Source of the DNA: Klebsiella sp. BIGb0138
Lineage (GTDB): Bacteria; Pseudomonadota; Gammaproteobacteria; Enterobacterales; Enterobacteriaceae
Direction: 5' to 3'
Length of the DNA: 64,000 nt
NCBI RefSeq assembly: GCF_004342285.1
Contig: NZ_SMCV01000008.1
Coordinates: forward strand, 62,001-126,000
A program made the position numbers and the translations under genes. The notes under the pieces are model-generated. The model was not told where the DNA came from. It searched no databases and saw only the letters and a program-made list of their open reading frames with translations. Position 1 is the first letter of the stretch; every line of letters begins with the position of its first letter. Below are positions 52,147-64,000 of the stretch, piece by piece.

Positions 52147-53190
52147 ATGTTTTCCGCGTTGTGCCGCCGCCTTCTTCCATTGGCGCTTGGCGCAGGTTTT
52201 GTCTTCTCCGCCCCGGTTTTCAGCGCCATGGGCGATACCGCAAATACTCAGGCTCGTCATATCGCCACCGTCTTCCCCGGAAGAATGACCGGAACGCCCG
52301 CAGAGATGCTGTCGGCGGACTATGTGCGTCAGCAATTTGCGCAAATGGGCTATCAGAGCGATGTGCGTAGCTTCCATGCGCGCTATATCTACAGCAATAA
52401 AAATAAGCGGCAAAACTGGCAAAACGTCACCGGCAGCACGGTAATTGCGGCCCATGAGGGGACGGCTCGCCAGCAGATCATTGTGATGGCGCACCTCGAT
52501 ACCTATGCGCCGATGAGCGATGACGATGTCGAACACAACCTCGGCGGCTTAACCCTGCAGGGCATCGACGATAACGCCGTGGGCGTTGGCGTCCTGCTGG
52601 AGCTCGCCGAACGTCTGAAGAGTGTACCCACCCGCTACGGCATCCGTTTTGTCGCCTCGAGCGGTGAAGAAGAAGGCAATCTCGGTGCGCAAAACCTGCT
52701 CAAGCGGATGAGCGACGAGGAGAAGAAAAACACGCTGCTGGTGATTAATCTCGATAATCTGGTGGTGGGCGATAAACTCTATTTTAACAGCGGCCGCAGC
52801 ACCCCGGCGCCGATTCGTAAACTCACCCGGGACCGGGCGCTGGCCATCGCGCGCGGTCTGGGGATTGCCGCTTATACCAACCCCGGCCGCAATCATGATT
52901 ATCCGCAGGGCACCGGCTGCTGCAATGACGCCAGCGTTTTTGACAGCGCCGGGATCCCGGTGCTCTCGGTGGAAGCCACAAACTGGGCGCTGGGCAAGAA
53001 AGATGGCGCTCAGCAGCGTAACAAATCTCGCTCCTTCCCGCAGGGCACCAGTTGGCACGACGTGCAGCTGGATAACCAGCAGCATATTGATAAAGCCCTG
53101 CCGGGCCGCATTGAGCACCGCAGCCGCGATGTCGTCAAGGTGATGCTGCCGCTGCTTAAAGAGCTGGCGAAGGCGGAGAAGCATAGCTAA
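52147..53190 (+). CDS. iap: alkaline phosphatase isozyme conversion aminopeptidase
   Basis: A 347-residue periplasmic M28-family zinc aminopeptidase with a signal peptide of about 27 residues. Zinc and catalytic residues lie in MAHLDTYAP, GIDDNAVGVGVLLELAE and VASSGEEEGNLGAQNLL, with GCCNDASVF further on. In E. coli it removes the N-terminal Arg of alkaline phosphatase. The start MFSALCRRLLP at 52147 has the family length. In E. coli the CRISPR-cas locus begins right after it; here cysH follows in 86 bp. Confidence 0.94.
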   Translation: MFSALCRRLLPLALGAGFVFSAPVFSAMGDTANTQARHIATVFPGRMTGTPAEMLSADYVRQQFAQMGYQSDVRSFHARYIYSNKNKRQNWQNVTGSTVIAAHEGTARQQIIVMAHLDTYAPMSDDDVEHNLGGLTLQGIDDNAVGVGVLLELAERLKSVPTRYGIRFVASSGEEEGNLGAQNLLKRMSDEEKKNTLLVINLDNLVVGDKLYFNSGRSTPAPIRKLTRDRALAIARGLGIAAYTNPGRNHDYPQGTGCCNDASVFDSAGIPVLSVEATNWALGKKDGAQQRNKSRSFPQGTSWHDVQLDNQQHIDKALPGRIEHRSRDVVKVMLPLLKELAKAEKHS

Positions 53191-53221
53191 CCGCACGCCG
53201 TTGCTTCGTCGGTACACAAAA

Positions 53222-53249
53222 AAGCCCTCAACGTGAAGACTGAGGGCTT
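53222..53249 (-). terminator. cysH terminator
   Basis: A 9-bp stem AAGCCCTCA/TGAGGGCTT with a 10-nt loop, followed by a run of T on the minus strand. It serves the cysJIH transcript and may also stop iap transcription from the other side. Confidence 0.85.
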
Positions 53250-53276
53250 GTCTCAGGACTAAAGGGTTACGAGGAT

Positions 53277-54011
53277 TTATCCCTCGTGCAGTCCGCACTC
53301 GCGTTTCAGACCAAAGAAACGCGTCTCTTCTTCGGCCATCCCCGGTTCCCATTTACGGGTGGTATGGGTATCGCCTACCGAGAGATATCCTTGATCCCAC
53401 AGCGGATGGTATTTCAGGCCGTGCTTTTGCAGGTACTGATAGACGGTCCGGTTATCCCAGTCGATGATCGGCAGCACCTTAAAGACCCCGCGCTGAATCG
53501 CCAGCACCGGTAACGTGGCGCGACTGCCGGACTGTTCGCGGCGCAGGCCGGCAAACCAGGTTGCGGTATTCAGCTCTTGCAGCGCCCGGTTCATCGGCTC
53601 GACTTTGTTGATTTCATTGTATTTCTCAATGCCCTCAACGCCCTGCTCCCACAGTTTGCCATAGCGCGCTTCCTGCCACGCCGGGCTGGTCTGCGCCCGA
53701 TAAACTTTCAGGTTCAGCTGCAGCTTATCGGTGAGCTCATCAATAAACTGATAGGTTTCCGGGAACAGGTAGCCGGTATCGGTGAGGATCACCGGAATAT
53801 CCGGACGAATCTGGTTCACCAGATGCAAACTGACCGCCGCCTGAATACCGAAGCTGGAAGAGAGCGCATAGTCGCCGGGAAGATTTTCCAGCGCCCATGC
53901 CACACGCTCCTCGGCGCTGAGTTTCTCCAGCCGGGCGTTGGTTTCCGCCAGCTGAAGCACGCGTTCGACTTTCGGCAGTTCATTAAGCGCGTTGAGATCG
54001 AGTACGGACAT
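53277..54011 (-). CDS. cysH: phosphoadenylylsulfate reductase CysH
   Basis: A 244-residue enzyme reducing PAPS to sulfite with thioredoxin. The PP-loop-like [13 protein letters not shown] and the C-terminal catalytic Cys in RECGLHEG are present. The start [12 protein letters not shown] at 54011 gives E. coli length. It is the last gene of cysJIH, 80 nt after cysI. Confidence 0.97.
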   Translation of the reverse strand: MSVLDLNALNELPKVERVLQLAETNARLEKLSAEERVAWALENLPGDYALSSSFGIQAAVSLHLVNQIRPDIPVILTDTGYLFPETYQFIDELTDKLQLNLKVYRAQTSPAWQEARYGKLWEQGVEGIEKYNEINKVEPMNRALQELNTATWFAGLRREQSGSRATLPVLAIQRGVFKVLPIIDWDNRTVYQYLQKHGLKYHPLWDQGYLSVGDTHTTRKWEPGMAEEETRFFGLKRECGLHEG

Positions 54012-54035
54012 AGTTACCTCGTTGATTTTTCCCTT

Positions 54036-54080
54036 CACCCTGGCCCTCTCCCCTCAACGGGAAGAGAGCACCGTCGGGTG
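54036..54080. repeat. palindromic intergenic repeat between cysI and cysH
   Basis: Nested inverted arms CACCC/GGGTG and CTCTCCCC/GGGAAGAG form a hairpin of the kind repeated in Klebsiella intergenic regions. It lies inside the cysJIH transcription unit and could stabilise cysJI mRNA or reduce cysH expression. Confidence 0.45.
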
Positions 54081-54091
54081 CAGATAAAAAC

Positions 54092-55804
54092 TTATTCCCA
54101 GAAATCACGGGCTGGGTCGAGCACCGGGCGAATGATGCCCGCACGCACCGTAAAGTCGCCGAAGCCTTCACCCGCTTCGCGCTCTTTCGCCCAGCGCCCT
54201 ACCAGTTCGTCAATCGAGTCGAGAATTTCCGACTCGGTAATATTCTCGCGATACATGCGCGGAATTCGCGTCCCGCTGCGGTTACCGCCAAGATGCAGGT
54301 TATAGCGCCCCGGCGCTTTCCCCACCAGGCCAACTTCCGCCAGCATCGCGCGCCCGCAGCCGTTCGGGCAGCCGGTCACGCGGGTCACGATATGCTCATC
54401 GCTCACGCCGTGTTTGCTCATCACCCCTTCCACCTTATCGATAAACGACGGCAGGAAGCGCTCCGCTTCGGCCATCGCCAGCGGGCAGGTCGGGAATGAA
54501 ACGCAGGCCATCGAGTTTTCACGCTGCGGGGTGACCGCATTCATCAACCCATGATCGCGCGCCAGCTTCTCAATCCGCGCTTTTTCCGCTTCCGGCACCC
54601 CCGCGATGATCAGGTTCTGATTGGCCGTAATACGGAACTCGCCCTTATGGACCTTCGCGATCTCCAGCAGACCGGTCTTCAGCGGACGACCTGGATAATC
54701 AAGGATACGCCCGTTTTCAATAAACAGTGTCAGGTGCCATTTCTTATCGATCCCTTTTACCCAACCAATGCGATCGCCACGTCCGGTAAACTCATACGGA
54801 CGGATCGGCTCAAACTTAATCCCGGCGCGACGCTCAACTTCGGCCTTGAAGGTCTCGACGCCAACGCGCTCAAGGGTGTACTTGGTTTTCGCATTTTTAC
54901 GGTCGGTACGGTTGCCCCAGTCGCGCTGGGTGGTGACGACCGCTTCCGCGACGGCCAGCGTATGTTCCAGCGGCAGATAGCCGAATTCGCTGGCGGTACG
55001 GGCGTAGGTTTTCTTGTTGCCGTGTTCAATCGACAGACCGCCGCCCACCAGCAGGTTAAAGCCCACCAGCTTGCCGTTTTCGGCAATCGCCACGAAGTTC
55101 ATGTCGTTGGCGTGCAGATCAATGTCGTTCTGCGGCGGGATCACCACGGTCGTTTTGAACTTACGCGGCAGGTAGGTCGGGCCGAGGATCGGTTCTTCAT
55201 CGGTGGTGGCGACCTTCTTCTGATCGAGCCAGATCTCAGCATACGCGCGGGTGCGCGGCAGCAGATGTTCGGAGATCTTTTTCGCCCACTCGTAGGCTTC
55301 AGTATGTAGCTGAGACTCGTTCGGGTTAGACGTACACAGCACGTTACGGTTGACGTCGTTGGCGGTCGCCAGCGCGTCCAGCCCCACGTCGTGCAGCATT
55401 TCATGGGCCGGTTTCACGTTCTTTTTCAGAATACCGTGAAACTGGAAGGTCTGTCGGTTAGTCAGACGAATGCTGCCGTAAATGGTGTTCTCACCGGCAA
55501 ATTTATCAATCGCCTGCCACTGTTTAGTGGTGATAACCCCGCCCGGCAGGCGGCAGCGCAGCATCATCGCGTGGCGCGGTTCGAGCTTCTGCGCCGCGCG
55601 CTCGGCGCGAATATCACGGTCATCCTGCTGATACATGCCGTGGAAGCGGATCAGCAGAAAATTATCGCCGTTGAAACCGCCAGTCAGGCCGTCCTGCAAA
55701 TCTTCTTTAATAGTACCGCGCAGGAAATTGCTCTCAAGCTTCAGGCGTTCGGCATCAACCAGTTTGCCTTCGACCACCAGAGGGCCGGGGTGTTTTTCGC
55801 TCAT
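54092..55804 (-). CDS. cysI: sulfite reductase hemoprotein subunit CysI
   Basis: A 570-residue sirohaem and [4Fe-4S] subunit that reduces sulfite to sulfide with six electrons. The four iron-sulfur cysteines lie in [15 protein letters not shown] and in [11 protein letters not shown], and sirohaem-binding basic residues are expected in the central repeats. It shares one nucleotide with the cysJ stop. Confidence 0.98.
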   Translation of the reverse strand: MSEKHPGPLVVEGKLVDAERLKLESNFLRGTIKEDLQDGLTGGFNGDNFLLIRFHGMYQQDDRDIRAERAAQKLEPRHAMMLRCRLPGGVITTKQWQAIDKFAGENTIYGSIRLTNRQTFQFHGILKKNVKPAHEMLHDVGLDALATANDVNRNVLCTSNPNESQLHTEAYEWAKKISEHLLPRTRAYAEIWLDQKKVATTDEEPILGPTYLPRKFKTTVVIPPQNDIDLHANDMNFVAIAENGKLVGFNLLVGGGLSIEHGNKKTYARTASEFGYLPLEHTLAVAEAVVTTQRDWGNRTDRKNAKTKYTLERVGVETFKAEVERRAGIKFEPIRPYEFTGRGDRIGWVKGIDKKWHLTLFIENGRILDYPGRPLKTGLLEIAKVHKGEFRITANQNLIIAGVPEAEKARIEKLARDHGLMNAVTPQRENSMACVSFPTCPLAMAEAERFLPSFIDKVEGVMSKHGVSDEHIVTRVTGCPNGCGRAMLAEVGLVGKAPGRYNLHLGGNRSGTRIPRMYRENITESEILDSIDELVGRWAKEREAGEGFGDFTVRAGIIRPVLDPARDFWE

Positions 55805-57603
55805 TAGTAGACATCTCGCTGATAACGGCGCTCAACGCGCAGCTCACTTAAAAATTCGTCCGCCGCTTCGGCGTCCATCGCGCCGAATTCGGCAATCACG
55901 TCCAGTAACGTCTGCTCAACGTCTTTCGCCATACGATTGGCATCGCCGCAGACATAAATATGGGCACCGTCATTAATCCAGCGCCACAGTTCGGCCCCCT
56001 GCTCGCGCAGCTTGTCCTGAACATAGACTTTTTGTTGTTGATCGCGGGACCAGGCCAGGTCGATACGGCTCAGCACGCCTTCTTTGACGTAGCTTTGCCA
56101 TTCCACCTGGTAGAGGAAATCTTCCGTAAAGTGCGGGTTACCAAAGAACAGCCAGTTCTTCCCCTGCGCACCTTCCGCCGCACGCTGCTGCATGAACGCG
56201 CGGAACGGCGCAATTCCGGTGCCCGGACCAATCATAATGACCGGCGTTTGCGGGTTAGCAGGCAGACGGAAGTTGTCGTTGTGTTCGATAAAGACGCGGA
56301 CTTCGCTGTCTTCTTCCAGGCGATCGGCGAGGAAACTCGACGCACCGCCCGCCCGCGCGCGGCCTTCGATGTCGTAACGCACCACGCCAACGGTGACGTG
56401 GACTTCGCTCTCCACTTCCGCCTGCGATGAGGCAATGGAGTAAAGACGCGGCGTCAGCGGACGCAGCAGGCCGATTAACGCTTCGGCATCCAGCTGCGCC
56501 GGAGAGAAACGCACCATATCGACGATCGGCGTGGTCGCCGCATAGTGCTGGAGCTGCGCTTTGTCGCCGACCAGCGGCAACAGCGTTTCGCTGCGGGTTA
56601 AGGTGGCGTAATTCTCAACGATATTAGCGGTATTGACCGTTAACTCGAAATGCCACTCCAGCGCCTCCGCCAGCGGCAGCGTTTTGCCCTCGACGGCGAC
56701 CGGTTCATCGCCCTTCAGCCATAGCAGTTCAACCAGCTCTTTGACCAGCGCCGGGTCGTTTTGGTACCACACGCCCAGCGCATCGCCCGGCTGGTAACGC
56801 AGGCCGGAGTCAGCAAGATCGATTTCAATGTGACGCACGTCTTTTTCTGAATCGCGGCCGGTAATTTTCTGGTTGACCGACAGCGTCGCCGTTAGCGGCG
56901 CTTCTTTAGTATAAGGACTGGAGTGAATGTCATTCACCGCGCCGCTGGTCGCCACCTGAGCCGGCGTCGCCGCCGGCGCACGCGCCTTCAGTACCTCCAC
57001 GACGCGCGCGCGCCATTCCGCCGCCGCAGGCTGGTATTCCACGTCAGCGTCCACGCGGTCCAGCAGACGTTCGCCGCCCAGTTCCGCCAGTCGGCTGTCG
57101 AAGTCTTTACCGGACTGGCAGAAGAATTCGTAAGAAGTATCGCCTAAGCCAAATACCGCAAAGGCGGTCCCCTCAAGCTTCGGCGCTTTTTTGGAAAACA
57201 GAAACTTATGCAACGCAACGGCCTCTTCCGGCGATTCACCTTCACCTTGCGTCGACGTCACGATAACCAGTAGCTTTTCGGAGGCAATTTGTTTGAATTT
57301 ATAGTCGCCTGCGTTCACCAGCTTGACGTTCAGCTGTGCCGCTAATAGATCGTCACGTAGCGCTTCCGCCACCCGACGGGCGTTGCCGGTTTGCGACGCC
57401 GAAATAAGGGTAATGCTCGGGACTTCCACTGCCTGAGCGGGCGCCGCTATCGCCGCGCCGGGCTGCTGGTTCAGCACGCCCCAGAAGTAGCCGGAAACCC
57501 AGGCAAGCTGGGTCGGGGTGAAGTCTGTCGTGGCCGCCTGCAGGCGCGCCATTTGCTCCGGGTTAAGCGGCAGCAAATTGGAAGGTGGGACCTGTGTCGT
57601 CAT
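55804..57603 (-). CDS. cysJ: sulfite reductase flavoprotein subunit CysJ
   Basis: A 599-residue NADPH-dependent diflavin subunit. The N-terminal flavodoxin domain (about 60-200, [15 protein letters not shown]) binds FMN, the FAD domain shows [11 protein letters not shown] and [11 protein letters not shown], and the NADPH domain shows [18 protein letters not shown]. It passes electrons to CysI in the alpha8beta4 complex. Regulated by CysB in related bacteria. Confidence 0.98.
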   Translation of the reverse strand: MTTQVPPSNLLPLNPEQMARLQAATTDFTPTQLAWVSGYFWGVLNQQPGAAIAAPAQAVEVPSITLISASQTGNARRVAEALRDDLLAAQLNVKLVNAGDYKFKQIASEKLLVIVTSTQGEGESPEEAVALHKFLFSKKAPKLEGTAFAVFGLGDTSYEFFCQSGKDFDSRLAELGGERLLDRVDADVEYQPAAAEWRARVVEVLKARAPAATPAQVATSGAVNDIHSSPYTKEAPLTATLSVNQKITGRDSEKDVRHIEIDLADSGLRYQPGDALGVWYQNDPALVKELVELLWLKGDEPVAVEGKTLPLAEALEWHFELTVNTANIVENYATLTRSETLLPLVGDKAQLQHYAATTPIVDMVRFSPAQLDAEALIGLLRPLTPRLYSIASSQAEVESEVHVTVGVVRYDIEGRARAGGASSFLADRLEEDSEVRVFIEHNDNFRLPANPQTPVIMIGPGTGIAPFRAFMQQRAAEGAQGKNWLFFGNPHFTEDFLYQVEWQSYVKEGVLSRIDLAWSRDQQQKVYVQDKLREQGAELWRWINDGAHIYVCGDANRMAKDVEQTLLDVIAEFGAMDAEAADEFLSELRVERRYQRDVY

Positions 57604-57921
57604 GCGTCGTTATGTTCCAGTAAGCTAAGCTGTTATTCGCACCCTGTCAGCGCGGCAAAAACAGAAGAGAATGTAAGGTTAACGGCGCTCATAGTAACAA
57701 TTAAAGAAGGGATGGAAATAACAAATAACCAAATGGACTAACCTGTTTTAGTTATAGTTATTAACAACAAAAACGATTAATTAAACACATGAAAGATAAA
57801 GAATTATTATGATACGGCGCGGTGCAAGCGTCTATTTTCCGTTCAGGGCCGTTTTAGTTAATGATAAAAAAGGCGCTTTCCGGTACCCTACGGCGGTTTT
57901 TTGTCTTATTGAGAGTAAAAG
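57604..57921. other. cysJ-queD divergent intergenic region
   Basis: A 318-bp AT-rich region without a gene. The half next to cysJ should hold its CysB-dependent promoter; the queD half carries a GC-rich inverted stretch near 57870-57895 and the ribosome-binding region of queD. I could not assign boxes with confidence, and no preQ1 riboswitch was recognised. Confidence 0.5.
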
Positions 57922-58284
57922 ATGTCCACCACCCTGTTTAAAGATTTCACCTTCGAAGCCGCCCATCGCCTGCCTCACGTACCGGAAGGTCATAAGTGCG
58001 GTCGTCTGCACGGTCACTCTTTTATGGTGCGTCTGGAGATTACCGGTGAAGTCGATCCCCATACGGGTTGGATCATGGATTTTGCCGAGCTGAAGGCCGC
58101 ATTTAAGCCGACCTACGACCGTCTGGATCACTACTACCTGAATGATATTCCCGGTCTGGAAAACCCAACCAGCGAAGTGCTGGCGAAGTGGATTTGGGAA
58201 CAGATGAAACCTCTGGTACCGCTGCTGAGCGCGGTGATGATTAAAGAGACCTGCACGGCGGGTTGCGTCTATCGCGGCGAGTAA
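57922..58284 (+). CDS. queD: 6-carboxy-5,6,7,8-tetrahydropterin synthase QueD
   Basis: A 120-residue zinc enzyme of queuosine biosynthesis that converts dihydroneopterin triphosphate to carboxytetrahydropterin. The zinc-binding His are in [10 protein letters not shown] and RLHGHSFMV, with the catalytic Cys in GHKCGRLHG. It converges with queE at a shared terminator; the two act in successive steps. Confidence 0.96.
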   Translation: MSTTLFKDFTFEAAHRLPHVPEGHKCGRLHGHSFMVRLEITGEVDPHTGWIMDFAELKAAFKPTYDRLDHYYLNDIPGLENPTSEVLAKWIWEQMKPLVPLLSAVMIKETCTAGCVYRGE

Positions 58285-58315
58285 AACGTCGCCGTTTACC
58301 CGGCCAGCAGAACAG

Positions 58316-58349
58316 AAAGGCCCGGTCCGCATCGCGCGACCGGGCCTTT
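58316..58349. terminator. bidirectional terminator of queD and queE
   Basis: An 11-bp stem AAAGGCCCGGT/ACCGGGCCTTT with a 12-nt loop lies between the convergent stop codons, with A and T edges suitable for both directions. It closely resembles the terminator between rpoS and its neighbour. Confidence 0.88.
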
Positions 58350-58353
58350 GTCA

Positions 58354-59025
58354 TCAGGCGATATTGAGATATTTATGCGTCTGCATCGATAGCCGCCAGT
58401 TACGGGCGATACAGGTCTCAATGCACAGGCGCGTCGCGTCGTCTTTCTGGCTGATCGGCTGCAAGGCAATAATCCGCGATTTTTCATCGCTCAGCGTTGC
58501 CAGCAGTTCATCCAGCGCTTCGATATCACGCACGCGTCCGACCGGATGTTTGATTTCATCCGCCCGCTGCAAGGCCTGCGACAGCACGTCATAGCCGCCG
58601 CGCATATTCACCTTCGGCGATACCGTCACCCAGGTATTCGGGGTACAGCGCACTTCATGAGTGCCGCTGGTTTCAATCTGGCAGCTAAAGCCGTTCTGCT
58701 CAAACAGTGCGGTCAGCGGGGTTAAATCATGAATGCAGGGCTCGCCGCCGGTGATGACCACATGACGCGCGGTCCAGTCCTGGCGTCCAACGATCGCCAG
58801 CAGATCTTCTCCGCTGGCCGGGCCCCATTTATCACTCTCTTTGGTTTTCGCCAGAATGCTAAACAGCGACACTTCCCGATCGGCAAGTTTGTCCCAGGTA
58901 TGTTTGGTATCGCACCAGGCGCAACCAACCGGGCATCCCTGCAGACGAATAAAAATGGCAGGCACGCCGGTGAAGTAACCCTCGCCTTGCAAGGTCTGGA
59001 ACATCTCGTTAATCGGGTACTGCAT
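58354..59025 (-). CDS. queE: 7-carboxy-7-deazaguanine synthase QueE
   Basis: A 223-residue radical SAM enzyme of queuosine synthesis. The [4Fe-4S] cluster motif is Cys31-x3-Cys35-x2-Cys38 (GCPVGCAWCD). HVVITGGEPCIHD and TWVTVSPK are also conserved. The start MQYPINE at 59025 is chosen over the codon two positions earlier, following E. coli. Confidence 0.96.
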   Translation of the reverse strand: MQYPINEMFQTLQGEGYFTGVPAIFIRLQGCPVGCAWCDTKHTWDKLADREVSLFSILAKTKESDKWGPASGEDLLAIVGRQDWTARHVVITGGEPCIHDLTPLTALFEQNGFSCQIETSGTHEVRCTPNTWVTVSPKVNMRGGYDVLSQALQRADEIKHPVGRVRDIEALDELLATLSDEKSRIIALQPISQKDDATRLCIETCIARNWRLSMQTHKYLNIA

Positions 59026-59539
59026 AATCATCTCTGTTCAGGTTCGAAACGATCATTATCGCAGATTTGCGGGTTGAGGTCTTGTCCGCAGCTGCGATTG
59101 TCCGGGGTCCGTTGTGCCGTCAGCCCTGCTGTTATTTATAGCCCATCCAGCGATAAAATCCCGGGCCCCTGGACTTATTTTCACAACGCCGTTGCTTATT
59201 ATTCGTCAGCCAGGTAATAAACTCCCTCGCTTATTATCGGGTCCGCTCGGAGTTCAGCAACGTATTCCATTGTTGTAACCAGATATGTTAATTATTACCT
59301 TTTCGCAAAGGTTAAAAAGAGGGAAAGGATATTAAAATAATAATAAAAATCATCGCTGTACAAATGGAAACATGAAAAACAGAATCTTCGGCAACTCGCT
59401 GATGTCCAATGCTATCCACGCCCGTTCGTTACCTTAATTCAGCCTTAAGAAAGCCTTTTCCAGCGCCATTTTCTATTGACTCACCGTTTAGTTTTCTCCG
59501 CCTAAAATCCCGCCGACCAACCATGATGAGACTGCATTC
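59026..59539. other. 514-bp intergenic region without an assigned gene
   Basis: The region between divergent queE and the reductase gene is AT-rich towards 59280-59380. A 21-codon frame at 59372-59437 starts MKNRIFGNSLMSNAIHARSLP but has only a weak ribosome-binding site and no supporting context. A TTGACT at about 59474-59479 may be a -35 element for the reductase gene. Nothing else is recognised. Confidence 0.5.
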
Positions 59540-60649
59540 ATGAATACATTATTAATTACAGGCGTTACCGGATTTCTGGGGGGAGCGGTTTTAGAGAATA
59601 TCCTGAACCAGAGGAATGGGATTAATCTGCTGCTTTTGGTGCGTGCCGATAACGATGAAGCGGCTCTGGCCCGGGTCAAAGAAAATATGCGTAAGTTCAA
59701 TGTCTGCGAGGAGAAACTGGCGATGCTGGCCCCCCGTCATATTCTCGCGGGTGATTTGGCGAACCCGGCAGGCTTCCTCGCCGATCCGCGTCTGGAGCAG
59801 GTCACCCACGTGCTCAACTGCGCCGCCGTCGCCTCCTTCGGCAATAATCCGCTGATCTGGAAAGTGAACGTCGAAGGCACCTTGCAGTTTGCCCAGCGCA
59901 TGTCCCAGGTTGCCGGGCTGCAACGCTTCCTGCACGTTGGCACCGCTATGTCATGCTCGCCGGCACCCGACTCTCTGGTGGCGGAAAACGCCGAATTCCG
60001 TGAACGCGCCGAACATCTTGTCGAGTACACCCATTCCAAATCAACCATAGAACAGCGGATGCAGCAAACCTGCCCGACGCTACCGCTGACGATTGCCCGC
60101 CCTTCTATCGTCGTGGGCCATACTCATCACGGCTGCCAGCCTTCCAGCAGCATTTTCTGGGTCTTCAGTATGGGGCTCATGTTGCAGAAATTCATGTGTT
60201 CGATGGAGGACAGAATCGATGTGATTCCTGTCGACTACTGCGCCGATGCGCTGATGCTGCTGCTCGACAACCGGCTCGCTCAGGGTGAAGTGGTCCATAT
60301 TTCGGCGGGAGAAGAGAGCAGCGTAAAATTTGCCGAGATTGATAGCGCGATGGCTTCCGCGCTGCAGCAGGTTCCGGTCGGCGATAAGTATGCGCAGGTG
60401 AGCTATGAGACGCTGGTGAAGATGCGCCGTGAACTGAAGGATATCTTTGGTCCCTGCAACGAACGCCTGATGCTCAAAGCAATGCGTCTGTATGGCGCCT
60501 TTGCCACGCTTAACGTACGGTTCAGCAACGCTAAGCTGCTTAGCATGGGGATGCCGAAACCTCCGCGCTTTACCGACTACATCGATCGCTGTGTGCAGAC
60601 CACCCGCGGGCTGTCTATTCCCCAACAGATGGCGGTCGATTTTAAATAA
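59540..60649 (+). CDS. SDR-type NAD(P)-dependent reductase (thioester reductase-like)
   Basis: A 369-residue extended short-chain dehydrogenase. The nucleotide-binding loop TGVTGFLGGAV is at residues 7-17, NCAAV near 93-97, and the catalytic Tyr163-x3-Lys167 (YTHSK) is present. The shape resembles the NAD-binding domain of thioester and fatty acyl-CoA reductases, and the C-terminal 130 residues are specific. No adenylation or carrier domain is attached, and no biosynthetic neighbours are seen, so substrate and pathway are unknown. It stands between queE and eno, absent from E. coli K-12 there. Confidence 0.8.
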   Translation: MNTLLITGVTGFLGGAVLENILNQRNGINLLLLVRADNDEAALARVKENMRKFNVCEEKLAMLAPRHILAGDLANPAGFLADPRLEQVTHVLNCAAVASFGNNPLIWKVNVEGTLQFAQRMSQVAGLQRFLHVGTAMSCSPAPDSLVAENAEFRERAEHLVEYTHSKSTIEQRMQQTCPTLPLTIARPSIVVGHTHHGCQPSSSIFWVFSMGLMLQKFMCSMEDRIDVIPVDYCADALMLLLDNRLAQGEVVHISAGEESSVKFAEIDSAMASALQQVPVGDKYAQVSYETLVKMRRELKDIFGPCNERLMLKAMRLYGAFATLNVRFSNAKLLSMGMPKPPRFTDYIDRCVQTTRGLSIPQQMAVDFK

Positions 60650-60670
60650 TCGCCGGAAGAGCGATAAAAA

Positions 60671-60696
60671 AAATGCCAGTCCGCAGACTGGCATTT
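60671..60696 (-). terminator. eno terminator
   Basis: An 11-bp perfect stem AAATGCCAGTC/GACTGGCATTT with a 4-nt loop, followed by eight T on the minus strand. It follows eno by 21 nt and may also end the converging reductase transcript. Confidence 0.93.
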
Positions 60697-60717
60697 GCAT
60701 ATCAGATTAGGACGGGC

Positions 60718-63750
<3,033 letters not shown>

Positions 63751-63958
63751 TTAGGGTGAAACGATGGAATAACCAGGACGGGAAAGTAGTATACCCGAAC
63801 ACGACGAGCGCCACAAACTTTCATTCTCCGTCTCCTTTCCAGGTCATGACAAACATAAGGAGTGAGAAAATAGCCCCTTTTGGGTAAATGTTTTTGACGC
63901 AAATCAAACGCTTGTCATTTAAAAAATCACACAAATTGCGCTTGATCGCAAAATTTCG

Positions 63959-64000
63959 TTAGAGATCAGTTTCCTGGCGTTTTACTTCCTGCCACACTTC
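63959..64000 (-). CDS. mazG: MazG C-terminal end (partial)
   Basis: The last 13 codons and TAA stop of a gene read EVWQEVKRQETDL on the minus strand, matching the C terminus of nucleoside triphosphate pyrophosphohydrolase MazG. The rest lies beyond the window. The 223-bp gap to pyrG is AT-rich near mazG and probably holds the pyrG promoter. Confidence 0.85.
   Translation of the reverse strand, partial: EVWQEVKRQETDL

Noticed and set aside
53191-53276. Possible CRISPR array after iap
   Set aside because: The interval is only 86 bp and holds one terminator hairpin; no 28-29-bp repeats.
57604-57921. Possible preQ1 riboswitch before queD
   Set aside because: No preQ1 aptamer pattern was found; in enterobacteria queD is not known to carry one.
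59372-59437. A 21-codon small ORF before the reductase gene
   Set aside because: Weak ribosome-binding site, no hydrophobic or other feature, no coupling to a neighbour.

Overview
This 64 kb window is chromosomal DNA of a gammaproteobacterium in the Enterobacteriaceae, most likely the Klebsiella/Raoultella group. The gene order follows the E. coli recA-mutS-rpoS-cys-eno backbone, the sequence is GC-rich, and it carries Klebsiella-type insertions: a cysG at the head of cysDNC, sitABCD and an hmu haem locus near mutS, and a nickel transporter next to norW. No phage, insertion sequence, plasmid gene or CRISPR array was seen. Assignment to species is not possible from reading alone.

Layout. 1-0.5 kb: tRNA-Arg/tRNA-Ser array with one tRNA-Arg reduced to its 3' end. 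0.8-6.2 kb: csrA, alaS, recX, recA (LexA-controlled) and pncC. 6.4-8.9 kb: a zinc-type ABC importer operon with a Zur-like box and a 29-residue membrane peptide as its first gene. 9-15.4 kb: mltB and the glucitol operon srlAEBD-gutM-srlR-gutQ. 15.3-19.6 kb: norR and norVW (nitric oxide detoxification, sigma-54). 19.7-26.3 kb: a nickel/cobalt permease, a hydN-hypF deletion scar, the intact ascG/ascFB beta-glucoside genes, a broken hycI and a molybdate-binding protein. 26.5-37.1 kb: sitABCD (Mn/Fe), ygbA, a SelT-like protein and hmuRSTUV (haem). 37.3-43 kb: mutS, remnants, a DUF4440-like gene, rpoS and nlpD. 43-47.5 kb: pcm, surE, truD, ispF, ispD, ftsB, ygbE. 47.5-58.3 kb: cysG-D-N-C, iap, cysHIJ (sulfate assimilation) and queD. 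58.4-64 kb: queE, an unassigned reductase, eno, pyrG and the end of mazG.

Two themes stand out. First, the formate hydrogenlyase region has been lost: in E. coli hypF-hydN-ascGFB-hycI...hycA-hypA-E-fhlA lie between norW and mutS, but here only a hydN-hypF chimera and a frameshifted hycI remain, on either side of an intact asc operon, while the neighbouring nickel transporter and molbindin survive. Second, the first 37 kb is dense in metal handling (zinc, nickel/cobalt, molybdate, manganese/iron and haem), with recognisable Zur-, Fur- and MntR-like operators.

The iap-cysH interval, where type I-E CRISPR-Cas sits in many E. coli and Klebsiella, is empty here. Starts were adjusted where homologous protein length, ribosome-binding sites or overlaps favoured an internal codon (recX, recA, pncC, mltB, srlB, ascG, rpoS, ispD, iap, cysH, eno and others). 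Family assignments rest on recalled homologues, without a database search.
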